Under the pieces are notes generated by a model, which searched no databases, was not told the DNA's origin, and was given only the letters and a program-made list of their open reading frames with translations. From NCBI GenBank assembly GCA_003255025.1, contig QANY01006259.1:558001-622000 (forward strand): a stretch of DNA of 64,000 nucleotides. Reading direction: 5' to 3'. A program made the translations under genes and the position numbers. Below are positions 47,348 to 59,699 of the stretch, piece after piece (the stretch's first letter is position 1; the number at the start of each line of letters is the position of its first letter). This DNA comes from Datisca glomerata (Eukaryota; Streptophyta; Magnoliopsida; Cucurbitales; Datiscaceae).

Positions 47348-47797
47348 CTAATAATATCTTACTCTCAAGATTTGTTTGGCCATCATATATCCATTAGCAT
47401 GAACACCACAAATTCCTTCATGAACTCCCTCTATGATTTGATTCACTTCCCTTGCATCAACACATCTTAAGAGCACCATATCATGGTTTTTTTTGTAGAG
47501 TATTTCACCTGCCAAGAAGAAACCGATCGACAATCTTCTAATAGTGCGTTTATCATTCTCAGAAACTTTGGATGGATATTCCCCGTTCTTTATATACTGC
47601 TTGATGTCGTAATACCATGGTCTTGTGTATGGCTCTTCTTCAATACTCATATAATGAGCAAAAAAATCTCGCTTCTCAATTTTTATGGGTTGCACTTCTT
47701 CCTTAAAGTCTGCGGCGAACATGGATGCTAGAGGTGCCAGTGCGTTTGCAATTTGATTATTTTCTCTGAGTATATGGTCAAATGAGATCACTTCCAA
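47348..47797 (-). pseudogene. Gypsy RNase H end and integrase zinc domain
   Basis: The frame of 149 codons starts in the RNase H tail (FDHILRENNQIANALAPLAS, the N-AD-LA motif). It continues through a spacer to EILYKKNHDMVLLRC. It ends in the HHCC zinc-binding start of integrase, HEGICGVHANGYMMAKQILR. A stop then separates it from the CHKC half at about 47310. Confidence 0.85.
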
Positions 47798-47799
47798 AG

Positions 47800-48460
47800 T
47801 TCGTCTTAACTAAGTTATATGTTTGTTGTAAGGTACCAACTTGGAGTCTCTAGCTTCCCATTCCCCATTTAGTTGTTGTATCACCAATAACAAATCTATG
47901 TACACTCAAAGCTTCATTATATTCATATTATAAGTTGCTTTAATTCCCATGGAACATGCCTCATATTCTACCACATTGTTTGTACAATCAAAGCATAGTT
48001 TTATCGTGAATGGTAAAAACTTTTACTCAGGAGATATGAGGATTGCCCAAATTCTATGTCCTACATCATTAGATGCGCCATCAAATAACATTATCCACAA
48101 TTTTGGATCCATAGATTCTTCTTCATTTTTTAATATGACTGATATGTTCTCATCAGGAAAATCAAACTTCATAGGCTCATAATCATGCACTGGTTGATCT
48201 ACCAGATAATCAGCAAATACACTTTATTTTATTGATTTTCTCGTGACATAGGCAATATTATATTCCGTGAGCAATATTTTCCATTTAGCAATTCGCCCAG
48301 AAAGTGATGGCTTTTCAAAGATATACTTGATTGGATCCATCTTTGAAATTAACCAAGTGGTGTGGTATAACATGTACTGTCTAAGCCGATGAGCAACCCA
48401 GGCTAATGCCACAACACATTTTCTCCAACATCGAATAATTAGCCTCATAGTTTGTGAACC
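47800..48460 (-). pseudogene. Gypsy RNase H (archaeal-like type), broken
   Basis: Pieces on the minus strand read LWIMLFDGASNDVGH (about 48115, the D-GA catalytic start) and NNVVEYEACSMGIKA (about 47975, N-AEYEA helix with the catalytic glutamate), then the piece ending at 47797. Stops occur between them. Tat-lineage elements carry such a second RNase H after the RT-linked one. Confidence 0.7.
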
Positions 48461-49560
48461 TTTTGCATAACTAGTATATTGCTTGTTCTTTCCTTCCAGA
48501 GGCGTCGTGTTGACCAAGTACGCAACCCATAAATTTTCCTGTTACTGTAAGATACAAAATGAGTGGACGCCCTGGAGTTAGAAGAACAAGTATAGGCGGA
48601 TTTTGCAAGTATTGTTTGATCTTCTCGAAAGCAATTTGACAATCATCATTCCATCCTTCTATATCACCTTTGCGGAGAAGTTTAAAGATAGGTTCACAAG
48701 TTACAATTAGCTGTGAGATGAACCGGGCTATGTAATTTAATCTCTCCAAGAAACCTCTAACTTCCTTTTAAATTTGAGGTGGTGGCATCTCAATAATGGC
48801 TCGAACCTTGTCAGGTTCAACTTTTATTCCTTCCTTGCTCACGATAAAACCATTTAGTTTCCCTGTAGATGCTGTGAATGTACACTTTATTGGCTTAAGC
48901 TTCAACTGAAACTTTCTCAACTGTTCAAACAGTTTTCACAGAGTGACACTATAATCTTCCCGTTGATGAGATTTGGCAATCATATCATCAACGTCTTCAA
49001 TTTATTTATGCATCATATCATGAAATTGTGTTACCATTGCCCATTGGTAAGTCTCCCCTGCATTCTTTAGACCAAATGGCATAACCTTTTTAACAAAATG
49101 TGCCCCACAAAGTTATAAAATTGGTATTTTCACGGTCTTCAAGAGCCATTTTGATTTGGTTATACCCCAAAAAACCATCCATGAAAGAGAAGGTTGAATA
49201 TCATGCAGTGTTATCTACTAAGACATCGATATGGAGTAATGGAAAATTATCCTTGGGGCTTGCCTGATTTAAGTCTCTATAATCGATGCACACCCTTACT
49301 TTTCCATTTTCTTCAGCACCGGGACTATGTTAGCAACCCATTTAAGAGTATTTTGCTACTTCTAGAAAACCCGCATATACTTGCTTTTTAACTTCGTCTT
49401 TGAACAATACCAGTATGTCTAGTTTCATTTTTCGTAACTTCTGTCGCACTGGTTTACTTTTGGGCATAAGTGGTAAATGATGAACCATGATATCAGTGTC
49501 TAGACTTGGCATATCTTGGTAAGACCATGCAAAGACGTCAATATACTCTGAGTAAGTCAA
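48224..49560 (-). pseudogene. Gypsy reverse transcriptase and linked RNase H, broken
   Basis: The start at 49560 reads DVFAWSYQDMPSLDTDI and HHLPLMPKSKPVRQKLRK, the Tat-type entry to RT. Internal pieces show FVKKVMPFGLKNAGETYQ (about 49100) and the catalytic box as DVDDMIAKSH (about 48985). Then comes GFIVSKEGIKVEPDKVRAI. From 48749 a clean frame reads RLNYIARFISQLIVTCEPIF and FMGCVLGQHDASGRKEQAIY, the RT-connected RNase H start. The frame at 48517-48224 holds the rest. Many stops occur at 48.8-49.35 kb. Confidence 0.85.
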
Positions 49561-50789
49561 TTAATTCTTGGTGGCTTTGGCTTGTCATAAAAGTGCCGAT
49601 TTGGACTTCTTTTGTCTCTCCATCCAATCCCAAATTTATCACCTCCGTTAACTCTTGATATGGTTGAGCTACTTTATCATCCTCATCTACCATTCTTAAT
49701 GTTTTTGGAGATGGTTTGAAATTATCCTCGTCACTTTCATCTGACTCTACGCTAAAAATGGGATTGTCAAAGTTATTGTTTATGTTGTTGTTTTCAAAAT
49801 CACTGTTCTCGAACCTGAATCAGATTATTGGATGAAAGAAGGCGAGAAAAGAAAATAAACAACGCATGAGTATGAACAACATTTCAGAAATGAAAAAAGT
49901 AGACATAAAAAGAAGAACAAAAAGAATTGGAATTGAATTTATCATTAACAAAAGAAAACAAGTTTTTAGATTTTCATTTAAAGAGATAACATGAAGCAGA
50001 CGAGAACATATGCTCATAACAACGAATTTCTAAGGCACTGGGTAGAACTATTAGAATTTTAGGATGAACACATTACTCTTGAAAATTTTCAAGAAGCATT
50101 GCTAGCTCGGTGACGTCCCAATTGTTAAGTTCATGATCTGAATCGTATCGAGAAACTAAGTCCTCTGTACTTGCACTTGATGATTTTCCCAAGATTGCGG
50201 ATATTGAAAGTTGGGTGATATCATCTTCACGGTCATACTGCTCTACTATAACCGGTTCTTTGAATGAAATTCTCACACTTATGAAGGATTAAGAAATATG
50301 GGGTATGATCGTCATTTTCATATCGAATTCTCTATTTTCGAGCCTAACATTCCTCTTTTCTTTCTTTTGAGCTTCCACTCTCCTTCTATCAGCCGTAGTC
50401 GGTCTATATCAAAGCCTAAACCTCTGCTCATTCTTGTCCCACTCGATTAACTTATTTATGCCTTGATGCTTACCCCTGAGTCATTTGCCTGGCTTGTATC
50501 CCCATTTTATCATAAACTTTGCCACCATCTGAGATGCTTTTAATAGGATTGATGTTGGCGCGAGTTTCCCACTAGCAACGAATGTGGTGTTCGCAATATC
50601 AAATGATCGAAATAAGCACTCCAATACTTCTTATGCTGCCTCAACGTATGGCATCGTAGCCAGCTTGGATACCAATAAATCTTCTTCCCCATATATACAA
50701 ATGAGTTTATGATCCATTATAAATTTCAGCTTCTGATATAAGGAAGACGGTACTGTCCCGGCAGAGTGAATCTATGGTCGACTTAAAGA

Positions 50790-51517
50790 AAACTGTATGT
50801 TGGATTTATGTCCATCACTTGGAAAACAATATTGAATAGGCATGGCCCGATTCAAATTTGTATCTCTATGTCAGAAACTACTTTGCTTCGGGTACCGTCG
50901 AATGCTCTTACTATCATCATGCTCGGTCGTATATATGTCGACTCCATAGGGAGCTTTGCTAGTGTAGATCTTGGCATTATATTTAGAGATGAACCATTAT
51001 CAATAAATACTTATGCAACATAATCCCTACATTTCACAAATATATGTAGAGCTCTGGTGTGTCCAGTACCATCGGCAAGAATTTCATCATCCGTGAAAGT
51101 GATAAAATTTGGTGTGGTAATATTTCCCACAATTCCAATCAACTTCTCCACCGTAATGTCATGACAGACATATGCTTGATTCAAAACTTTCAATAATGCT
51201 TGGCGATGTGGTTCAGAATTCAGAAAGAGTGACAGTAAAAATATGCGAGCAGGTAAGCGATTAAGTTGTTCTATCACCTTATATTTGCTTTGCTTGATGA
51301 TCTTAAAAAATTCACATACTTCTTCTTCAGACTCTGCTCTTTCTTTCTCTGTACCTCTTATTATATCTGGGTCTATCAGTTGGCCGCCATGTATTTCTCC
51401 TTGGAACTCATGACCATTGTCGCCTTCTTTGGCTTTCCCTTTCCTTTGCCTTTCAAACCTATCGCTTTTATCTGTTTTCAAAACTTCTGGCATATAGCAT
51501 CTTCCACTCATCGTCAT
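50790..51517 (-). pseudogene. Gypsy aspartic protease region
   Basis: The frame at 51517-51011 (168 codons) ends TFTDDEILADGTGHTRALHI and FVKCRDYV, the strand preceding the Tat protease. After a stop, the frame from about 51000 reads VFIDNGSSLNIMPRSTLAKL, which includes the catalytic D-N-G typical of this lineage in place of D-T/S-G. It then gives VRAFDGTRSKVV. The protease is cut from the upstream frame by one stop. Confidence 0.8.
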
Positions 51518-51788
51518 CCCACCTACTCCTGAAATATTAGTTATGGGGAGATAAGGGTCTGACGGATTTAACGCTTGAGTTTAGTCTTTACCGCTTGTAA
51601 TGACCTTATATATGTGCGCCCATGGTACTGCTCTTGAATCCTGGTAAGCAAACGCACCCGGTATTTGGATGGTGATAGGAATCGAAGCATAAGACATAGT
51701 GGTGTGAGTTGACTTTTCCTCATAATGTATTGTGAGAGGTTTTGGGATATAGAGTCATCCTCCTGGTATTCCCTTTCTCTTTTATGAA

Positions 51789-53704
51789 TTATTGTAAGTA
51801 TATTTGCATCCAACAACTTTTGCACTTCCATTTTAAAATCAGCACATTCCTCGCCACATTCTTATGAAACATACAATCAAAGTCATGCATATGCTTCCTA
51901 GAAACGCCTTCATCCTCTAAGCATGTTGGATAGATGTACCATGATTTAAAAAGAAGATAGAAAAGTATTTCCATTGACGTGCTCACATCTTCCACGTCCT
52001 TCTTCCCATAAGAAAAATATTCTTCAATTGCATTTATGGTAGGATTCCCATGATTTGGTAGAGGGTTGGAATTGATATATAGGTTCTTATTAGCCTTTTT
52101 AAAATTCAACCATCCAGCCTTAATCAATGCATATACTCTACCTTTTAATGCCGTGCAATTCTCAGTCGAATGTCTCACTGTCTCAGCATGATAATCACAG
52201 CGAGTAGTCGGATCATACCACCTTGGGTATGGTGGCTGTAGAGGTTCATAAGGAATTGGCAGCAATTGATCATTCTGTATCAATTGTGGTATGATTTCTG
52301 TATATGACATAGGGATTGGATCATATTGGACAAAACGTTGATTATTTCTAACTTCCCTCATAGGTTTATCAACTTGACCAACATTTTGCTGGTGAGTCGG
52401 TGGTCTGAAACCAGGTCCTGGGTTATTTTGAAATGTTGATTGTTGAGAGTGATAATTGTATAGAATTTGTAAGGTATTTGCCACATATGATGTCACAGAT
52501 TTGGGCCATTCACTATACTTTCAAACTCCCGGCCTCGGGTTCCCAGCTTGTGATGGGTACCCAAAATTGATCGTTAGTACATCTCATTCTTTCCGCTTCA
52601 ACGACGATCCCTTTTATACAGATGATGTATCTGATATGAGTTCCAAAAAAATTTCATTCTTTACCCCATATTCAATCCTTTCACCAACCACAATAATGTC
52701 AGAGAAGTTGTTTGAAGTGTTTCCAATCATCCTATAGTAGAATTGAGATCTCAAGGTGTTGATGAACACTGTAGCCATCTCCTTTTCTGACAAGGGGGTG
52801 TACCTGAGCAGCTAATTCCCTCTCCTTTGCGCATATTCTTTAAAGCCTATAGCAGGCTTTTTCTCCATCCTTTTTAGATCCAGACGATCAGGAGCTATGC
52901 CTATGTTGTACTTGAATTGTGTTAAAAAAGCATCTGCTAAATCTTTCCACCTCTGAATATGTTGGTTATCAAATTGGATATACCAACGAGATGCAGCCCC
53001 AGTCAAGCTATCTTGAAAAAAATGAATCAACAGCTTATCATCATTTTTATAAACAACCATCTTTCTGCAGTACATAATAAGGTGACTTCTCAGGCATGTA
53101 CTACCATCATATTTTTCAAACTCAGGTAGTTTGAATTTGTATGGGATGGTTACATCTGGGACCAAAAATAATTGGGTGGCATCAATGGTACGATATACAT
53201 CTGACCCTTCAATGGCGCGCAATCTTTCCTCTAAAAAGTCCAGCTTATCTTTCGACAGCGGGTCTTTGTTTGGTTTAGTAACAGGCCTCTTCCCCTTTGG
53301 GTCATCAACATCGGGTATGATGATTGGCTCATTAGCGAGTTCACCTTATGGAGTGCAAGCTTGGTTGTGGACAGGTGCTAATTTGGATGGGTCGTATCCA
53401 ATTTTCCCTGTCTGCATCATTTCCTAAACATTTGGAAATGGATAGTGTTGGATATTTACTAGTGGTGAAGCATGCTCAAAGTGGTCGGTCTGATGACGTT
53501 GATAGGTTGGAGTGAACCCATGAGGGTAAGGTGGAGTATCGTTTGGCAGTTGATTTTGTGATGATTGAGCCCCTTGCGGATTTTCAAGACAGGTTTTTCC
53601 CTTATTCGCGGCGAGAAATTCCAGGACTCTGCCATTTGCTCTTTCAGCTCCCTAATTTCTTCTTTCATTTTCTCTCGTGATTGCTCCCTTTCTTGCTCGT
53701 CCAT
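51789..53704 (-). pseudogene. Gypsy gag, in several frames
   Basis: The N-terminus (53704) is a charged coiled coil, EQSREKMKEEIRELKEQMAE. The frame at 53222-52812 is the capsid core: YKFKLPEFEKYDG, LIHFFQDSLTGAASRWY and WKDLADAFLTQFKYN, matching the retrotransposon gag domain (FQ-SL-G-A--W). The frame at 52496-51789 holds a proline-rich linker and the zinc-binding C-terminus CDYHAETVRHSTENC, a variant knuckle found in Tat elements. The pieces require two or three frame changes. Confidence 0.85.
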
Positions 53705-53999
53705 GACCCTAACTTGAGCTCGTGTTCGATAAGGATGTCGGAGTTGCGGGCTATCTTTGAAAAGTTTTTTTAAATAAATAAAAATAAAACAATGAGATGA
53801 TAGATTTTGCTAATAAAGTGAATTTATGCGTGAGAAATGATATTGTGCAAAGTGAAAGTCGAAAAGTACTCAATTTCATTCAATTAGTAGAGCCATCCAC
53901 TACATTTGAGTATGTAGAAGTCAACTACACTACTCCGCAATATGAGTTTATACAAAATGACCAAATTGACCTAAATTTCTGTTGATTTCTTCTGAAAAT

Positions 54000-55663
54000 T
54001 TAGACAAGTTCTCCCCATTAGAATGGATGGGTAAAACACTTTTTTTTCAAAAATGATGCTTGTTCCACCAAATTGCTCGGTCTCACAGCCACGCCTTTAA
54101 GAAATTCTATAGCTTGCCCTGATTGTTGTTGAATCAAGTCGTGCTCTTGTTACAGTAATTGGTAATCATCTCAGTGCGTCGAGATTAGCATCATTAGTTC
54201 TTGCCACTCTATCTGCCACGTTCTGATACGCTCTAACTTGGTGCTCAAGGTTTGCAATGACTTTCAATAGTTCTTCACTATAATTTGGTGACTCGGTCTT
54301 CTTAATTTTTTTATTCTCTAAATCAACTTGTAAATTATCAGCGATTCTTCGTAATGAGTCATATTATTTTTCTAACTCAATTGTGTACGCATTCTTCTTA
54401 TCGACAGCCCCCTTAACCTCTTCTAAAACCTCTTGTACAAGTTTATTTTTCTTTTCTAGCTTCATGATTCGATCATCTTGTTCATAGATTACCACTCGCA
54501 AATTCTCATTGTCCTCTGCCATCTTCTTAATTTTGTTGTTCAGTTTACGAGTGTTAGTTCACAACTCTAAGTTTTTCCACTTTAGATATTCTTGATCCTT
54601 AACCTTGTTTCTCAAATCTCTGAGTTGTTTTTCAGCTTCAATCTTGTGTATGCCAGAAAAACTCATCTCGACTGTTAGACGTATATTTTCTTCCAAGAGA
54701 GCTAAATTCTTTTGACGCTCCTGTTTTTAACAATCTCCTGATGAGCATCTGGTAACTTGTGTGATTGTAAATCTTCAACTAGTAAGGCAATAGTTACTTT
54801 GCCTCTGCTCTAAAGCCACATTTCATACTCCTTTGTTCAATTCATGTGATTCTTCTCATTTCGCACCCTTCTCGTTATTTTCCAAGCTCCTATTAGTTGC
54901 TGCAATTTTTGTTCAATATCTTGAGAATTATAACCGATCTCAATGTCCTTCAATGCGTGTGTGGCAGGGACAAACTGTCTCATGTATAATTGACGGAGCA
55001 CCATTAGAGGAGCATAACTAGTACAACCCCATGTTCCTGGGAGCGGGGCCCATTGACAGTTGCCACATCTGTAGATCATCGATATCAACGGCATCCATTG
55101 GGCTTTCCAGATAACATCCTCATATTTCAACTTTGATAGGTGTGAGAGCCAAAGCCCTTTTATGGGAAACTGCGGATTCCATTTGGCCATTCTAAATTCT
55201 ACAATGGGGATTCTCATCTTCATCCATGGACTTGAAAACTTAACTTGAGGACATTTGAAATCTAGTGAACATTTTAATGGCTAAGAATCCAAAAACACAA
55301 AAGAGATGGAAAGCCGATGGACTTCCATTTTCCAAGCACTCGTATGTCATTTAAGGAACGAAAAGTCTCAGCTAGAATTGAGATAACAGGGTTAACACCA
55401 TGTTCAACTTGTAAGAACATTTTTATCATTTTATCATCCACATAACCTTGAATCGTTGGAAACAACATGGTGCCATATATACACAGAGCATAAAGATTCA
55501 TATCCTTATCTTCCTTCAAGACATTTTGGGTGATATCTAGGAGGTAATACAGTGGCACACACTCATTACCCCCTTTAACTATCAACCTTTTCTCAATCTT
55601 GGATGCATGGACAGTACCCAAGAGCTTGGATAAAGCTCTCTTCAATGTGAGCTTTTTATCCAA
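54000..55663 (-). pseudogene. Tat/Ogre ORF1 (DUF7745-type), broken
   Basis: This is the extra protein upstream of gag, of unknown role. The frame at 55663-55274 (129 codons) reads LTLKRALSKLLGTVHASKI and NECVPLYYLLDI. The frame at 55223-54837 (128 codons) reads WMPLISMIYRCGNCQWAPLP then GTWGCTSYAPLMVLRQLYMR and QFVPATHAL. The tryptophan-rich LLG-WG-TNYAP-LV-RQ pattern is typical of this ORF in Ogre-like elements. Below 54830 a coiled-coil-like tail in broken frames runs to about 54000. The N-terminal part is missing, because the frame starts at a deletion junction with the LTR. Confidence 0.75.
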
Positions 55664-55664
55664 A

Positions 55665-56430
55665 TTATTTTCTTAAAATAATGTTATAGAAATTCAATTT
55701 TGAATGTCTCATTTGGTTCATTTTGCATCATAAAAATGAGCAAATAAATGACCTTTAATGGGTGGAAGAAAGACAATTGAAAATTTATTTTTTTTATATT
55801 TTTTAAATCAAAGCGTTATTGGAGTTACTCTCGATATCCTAAAAATAACTCATCACCTCGGTAGTTCAAGAATTTTGATTCCCATAAATTTCAAAGTCCG
55901 TCATCGGATTTTTTTTAAGAAAAACTAAATAAAGAAATTAAGGGATTTTTAAATCAAATTGTTATGATTTTAATTTATGAACGCCAATTCTGATGATAAA
56001 AGAATGAAATAACAATCACATACAATCGTGACGATATGACAATAATACATATATAAATAAGAACAGATAACAACTATAAAGAAAATAAAAAAAATAATGG
56101 AAAGAAATGTTAGAGATGATAAATAAGTATGATAAATTTAAAAAAAATATGTAGAGTAAAAATAATGAAATAATACGTGAAATAATTAAAAAGATATACA
56201 AAAATAAATTAAAACAAATGAATAATATCTACTAAAAAAGAAAAAATAAACAAACACAAAAAAAAAATGCAAACAACGAAAAAAACAAAAAAAAACTCAA
56301 AAACAAATAATAAAATACAAAAAAAAAATAACAAAAAAAATTAACTCAGGGTGAAGTAACAGATGATGACAAGGGTGATGTCATCTTCTGTTTTTTTTTA
56401 ATTTCATTTTTTTTCTTTAAAGATATAAAA
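55665..56430 (-). repeat. Shortened 5' LTR of the gypsy element
   Basis: It is homologous to 42790-43560 of the 3' LTR from TATCCAAATTATT through TTCTTTAAAGATATA. It lacks the LTR end nearest the primer-binding site (about 200 bp) and most of the outer U3/R (about 1.37 kb). Only TGTCAAAT-like bases (near 56432) remain at the outer start. The primer-binding site and ORF1 start are gone with the inner deletion. Confidence 0.75.
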
Positions 56431-57407
56431 TTTGACATCGTAGGAACAAGCTTAATCAAACAACTTACTATCTGAACGTGTACTAGATGATGAACTAGCC
56501 TTGACAAACTCTTTTTCTTCATCTCGAACAACATTAACACTAGACTCCTTATTTTCCCTATTTTTCAACGTGGAACAATTATTCTTTTAATGCCTTTTAC
56601 CATGACGAAAGGAGCGCTCATCTTTTGAAATCTTCCTATCAAAGATTCACCTCTTCATATTGAATGATTACCCCCTTTCTTTCCTCGATTTCTAGTCACT
56701 GATCTCCCCCTTGCTATGAACGCTTCTGCATTAGAATTCCTATGAAATTGTTAATCCTTCTTCAGATACTCATTGTTCATCAAAGCATTAGACATCACCA
56801 TATTTAATCGATTTTTTTACTATAAGGCAAAGTGGTAGACAAGTGATTATGCACATCATGTAAAGAATTTAACAACAAAAAAGCTTTATCTTCATCATTA
56901 ATTTAACATCTAAACTTTGCAAATCTTACAAAATTTTATTGTAATCAGTCAAGTGCTCATACATAGTTGTACCAAACTAGCTTGTATTTCAATTGGAACA
57001 ATATCTTTTTCAAAGAGAATCGGTTCTCTAACCTCCTAGTCATGTACTAGTTCTCCAATTTCTTACATATCTCTACAGCTAAAGTATCCTTCATCAAAAA
57101 ATATTTTGTATCCTTTACAAGACAAAGTAGGATATTATACCACAAACTTGAAGATTCAGCCTCACTCACATCCTTGGGTTTATCCTTTAGGCTAATATAT
57201 GAATTTTGTTGGGCAAGAACTTCTAAGACTACGGATTGCCACATGCCAGAATTATTCAAACCATCAATTTTTTTAACTTTAAAATTGACTTTCGAGACAA
57301 TCGTTCTTGTTACACATTTTAGTCCAACAATTTTAACAACTTCCTCTCGATCTCTCTAGCTAGTTCGAAACCGAAAGCTGACGGAAGCAACAAATTAGGA
57401 TCCAAAT
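56431..57407 (-). pseudogene. Old copia gag (piece 1 of the split element)
   Basis: From about 57300 the minus strand reads KKIDGLNNSGMWQSVVLEVL, then YISLKDKPKDVSEAESSSLW and KDTLAVEICKKLEN (57047), the copia gag start and its KLE-LY helix. Degraded frames follow. EEKEFVKASSSSSTRSDSK (about 56515-56460) leads to LFD, stop, ACSYD at about 56440, which is the DSGCSYH region of the protease. That reading resumes at 42575. Confidence 0.75.
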
Positions 57408-57748
57408 TGACCGAAACAACCCAGAAAGTGATTCGAAACACATCATCAAATTAAAAAAAAATAAGAGAAGAGTAGAAGACACAAAGATTTACGTGGTTCA
57501 ACAAAGCCTACACCACTTTGCAGGGTGTGATCTTCACTATAATCAAAATTCCCAAGGGTTACAAATGGTTACAATTCAAAGTTTAAGAGAAAACCCTAAG
57601 TTTTCTTTTCTCTCTCTCAAAACAAAATGTATCACCCTCTCTCACTCAAAGAAAAGCTAAAAAATAAAAGGTTTATGTGTGACATGGGTCAGATCAAAAC
57701 ATTAACCCACATGAATTGGGTTGGAATTAAAGCCAAAACCCAATAACA
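57408..57748 (-). repeat. 5' LTR of the old split copia
   Basis: This 341-bp minus-strand segment starts TGTTATTGGG and ends TTTCGGTCA. It is followed by a primer-binding-site-like TTTGGATCCTA (about 57397-57407), mutated from TTGGTATCAGA. It contains the CCACGTAAATCTTTGTG and GATCACACCCTGCA words found in many plant copia LTRs, plus a CT-rich leader. No partner LTR is recognised near 33 kb. Confidence 0.65.
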
Positions 57749-57749
57749 T

Positions 57750-59160
57750 ATACCAGTTATATTGTATTGGCAAAATATGCCATTTTTTGAAAAATAAGAG
57801 AATTATAAAAAAAATTGTATTTGCAAGAATGGCCGATTTTTTTTTACCTGTAATATTTTTAATAAAACTGAAAATTTTATGTAGTTGTACTATGGTACAT
57901 AAAATTATACCATGGGTATATATTTATATATTATGGTGTATTTTAATATATCATCAATATACTTTAGTATATTTTAATATACCATCAATATATCGTAGTG
58001 CATATGTAATATATTTTTATATATCATAGTATATATGTAATATATTCTAATATATCATCTGGCACCATACCCATTCTCATACCCAAACTCGTCCCTTCCT
58101 TTTTCTTCATCTCTATCGCTTGAAATCCAGAAATTTAATGGCTATAACTACTACTACCACCAACATCAGAGCCATTCGTCACTTTACAAGTTATCCATGA
58201 TAAGATCCATCTCTCCTGCAATATGTTTACTTTGTCCATGAAAAGACAAGTAAGAAATTCAATAAGGAAAATTAAGGAAATGAGCCATTTTTTATGGTTT
58301 TAAGAAATGGCAAAACATTATATATATATTAGCCTGAGAACTTGGTGTATCTAACTTACATATTTATTAGCTTGAGAACCACAAATGAACTTTGTATATA
58401 TGTAGATATATACCTATACTCTCTCTCTCTTCATCTTCATCTTCATCTTTCTCTCTCCTAAAAACTCATTTTCTCCAGAAATTAACACAACAAAATGAGT
58501 TTTGTTAATTTTAACGGATTTTGTTAATTTTTATAGATTTTGTTAGCATTAATAATTTCAATGGGTTTTGTTAATTTGTATTTTCTTAATTTTGATAGGT
58601 TTTGTTAATTTTGAGAGAGAACGTAGAGAGAGAAAGATAGAACGTAGAGCGTAGAGAGAGAGAGAACGTTGAGAAAGAGAGAGAACGTTGAGAGAGGGGT
58701 ACATGAAGCCCGTGTTCCCATCGGCTAGTCTACAAGATAGGTACACGATACACGTGTATCCATTGTGTAGTGTACACGATGAATACACGATCGTAGTGTA
58801 GGCATTATGTAGTGTACACGATGGCTAAACGATCATCGTGTAGTGTACATAATGGCTACATGATCGCCGTGTAGGCATTGTGTAGTGTACAAAATGGCTA
58901 CATGATCGTCGTGTACGCATCATGTACACTACACATGTAATATATTTAATTTTATACATTAATTTAATTTTAAATAAATATGAAGATTGAGTGTTGAAGA
59001 AAAATAAATTGACATTTGATTTCATGTTTTGTAAGAAAAGTATCGAGGGAAAGAATGACGAAAAAGTAGTGGGTAATTCTGCAAAATCAGTTTCTTATGG
59101 ATATTGTTATGCAAAAAACCCTATTATTTATAGAGACGAGATTGATACATGAGCTAGCTT
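57750..59160. other. Repeat-rich intergenic DNA
   Basis: Contents are degenerate ATATACCATCAATATAC-type repeats (about 57900-58070), TTTTGTTAATTTT repeats (58490-58610), a GAGAGAACGT-rich tract (58610-58700) and the tandem array at 58735-58935. A 20-codon ATG frame at 58138 is too short to interpret. Confidence 0.5.
58735..58935. repeat. About 44-bp tandem array
   Basis: Four to five imperfect units contain GTGTAGTGTACA, ATGGCTACATGATCG and CGTGTAGGCATT. They show alternating direct and locally palindromic structure, so the array could form hairpins. Confidence 0.7.
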
Positions 59161-59385
59161 CAACTGTCAAAACAGTTGAAGCCTTCAGCAACAGATTGTT
59201 GGTAAGTTGTTAATCAATTTGTTTAACAACTAAACAAACTACAACTAACGCTATTAATTTTAGATTTTTGAGCAATCACATACCCGGCAAAAGTTTATTG
59301 AAGTTGAACCCAATTCAGGGAACTCATATGTATGACTCTCGTAAGCATAATATCCAGTTGGGTACTTTTAGTTCACCAAAGAGAC

Positions 59386-59624
59386 TGCAAAAAGTTATTC
59401 AGGATGTATTCTGACAGCAAGAGAACATCTCTCTACCTTCACTAACTTCTAAGAGTATGGAGTCTTTTGTATTTATTGACCAAAGACTACACTCGCGAAG
59501 GAGATACAAAAACGCAAACAGAAATTTTTCAGACATCTGAGTCTAAGATTGAGAACCAACTGATAGCTGGTAATAAGATATTCAGCCACTTACATTCTTA
59601 ATCAATGACATATTTTCCTTATCA
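59386..59624 (-). repeat. 3' LTR of the 59-64 kb copia
   Basis: This 239-bp LTR (minus strand) starts TGATAAGG after the G-rich tract AAGGGGGCA and ends ACTTTTTGCA. It is homologous to 63631-63892, sharing for example CACGAAGGAGATACAA-like and TGAGAACCAACTGATA words. Confidence 0.88.
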
Positions 59625-59699
59625 TGCCCCCTTAAGCGAAAGTGGGTGGTATCACCTTTAGATTGGCACGAAGATACTTGAACCCTTGAGTCGAAAGTG

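Larger units (their letters stand above)
42592..56430 (-). mobile_element. Ty3/gypsy retrotransposon, Tat/Ogre-like, nested in copia
   Basis: This 13.8-kb minus-strand element runs from a shortened 5' LTR (56430-55665), through ORF1 (55663-about 54000), gag (53704-51789), protease (51517-50880), RT (49560-48500), RNase H (48460-47800) and integrase (47797-46386), to a 3' UTR with tandem repeats, polypurine tract (about 44938-44955) and 3' LTR (44937-42592). The PR-RT-RH-IN order, the extra ORF upstream of gag and the DNG-type protease are Tat/Ogre hallmarks. All frames are broken. Outer borders are given to about 20 bp. Confidence 0.88.

Noticed and set aside
58138..58200. ATG frame of 20 codons rich in threonine
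   Set aside because: Too short, no splice donor or continuation could be supported.
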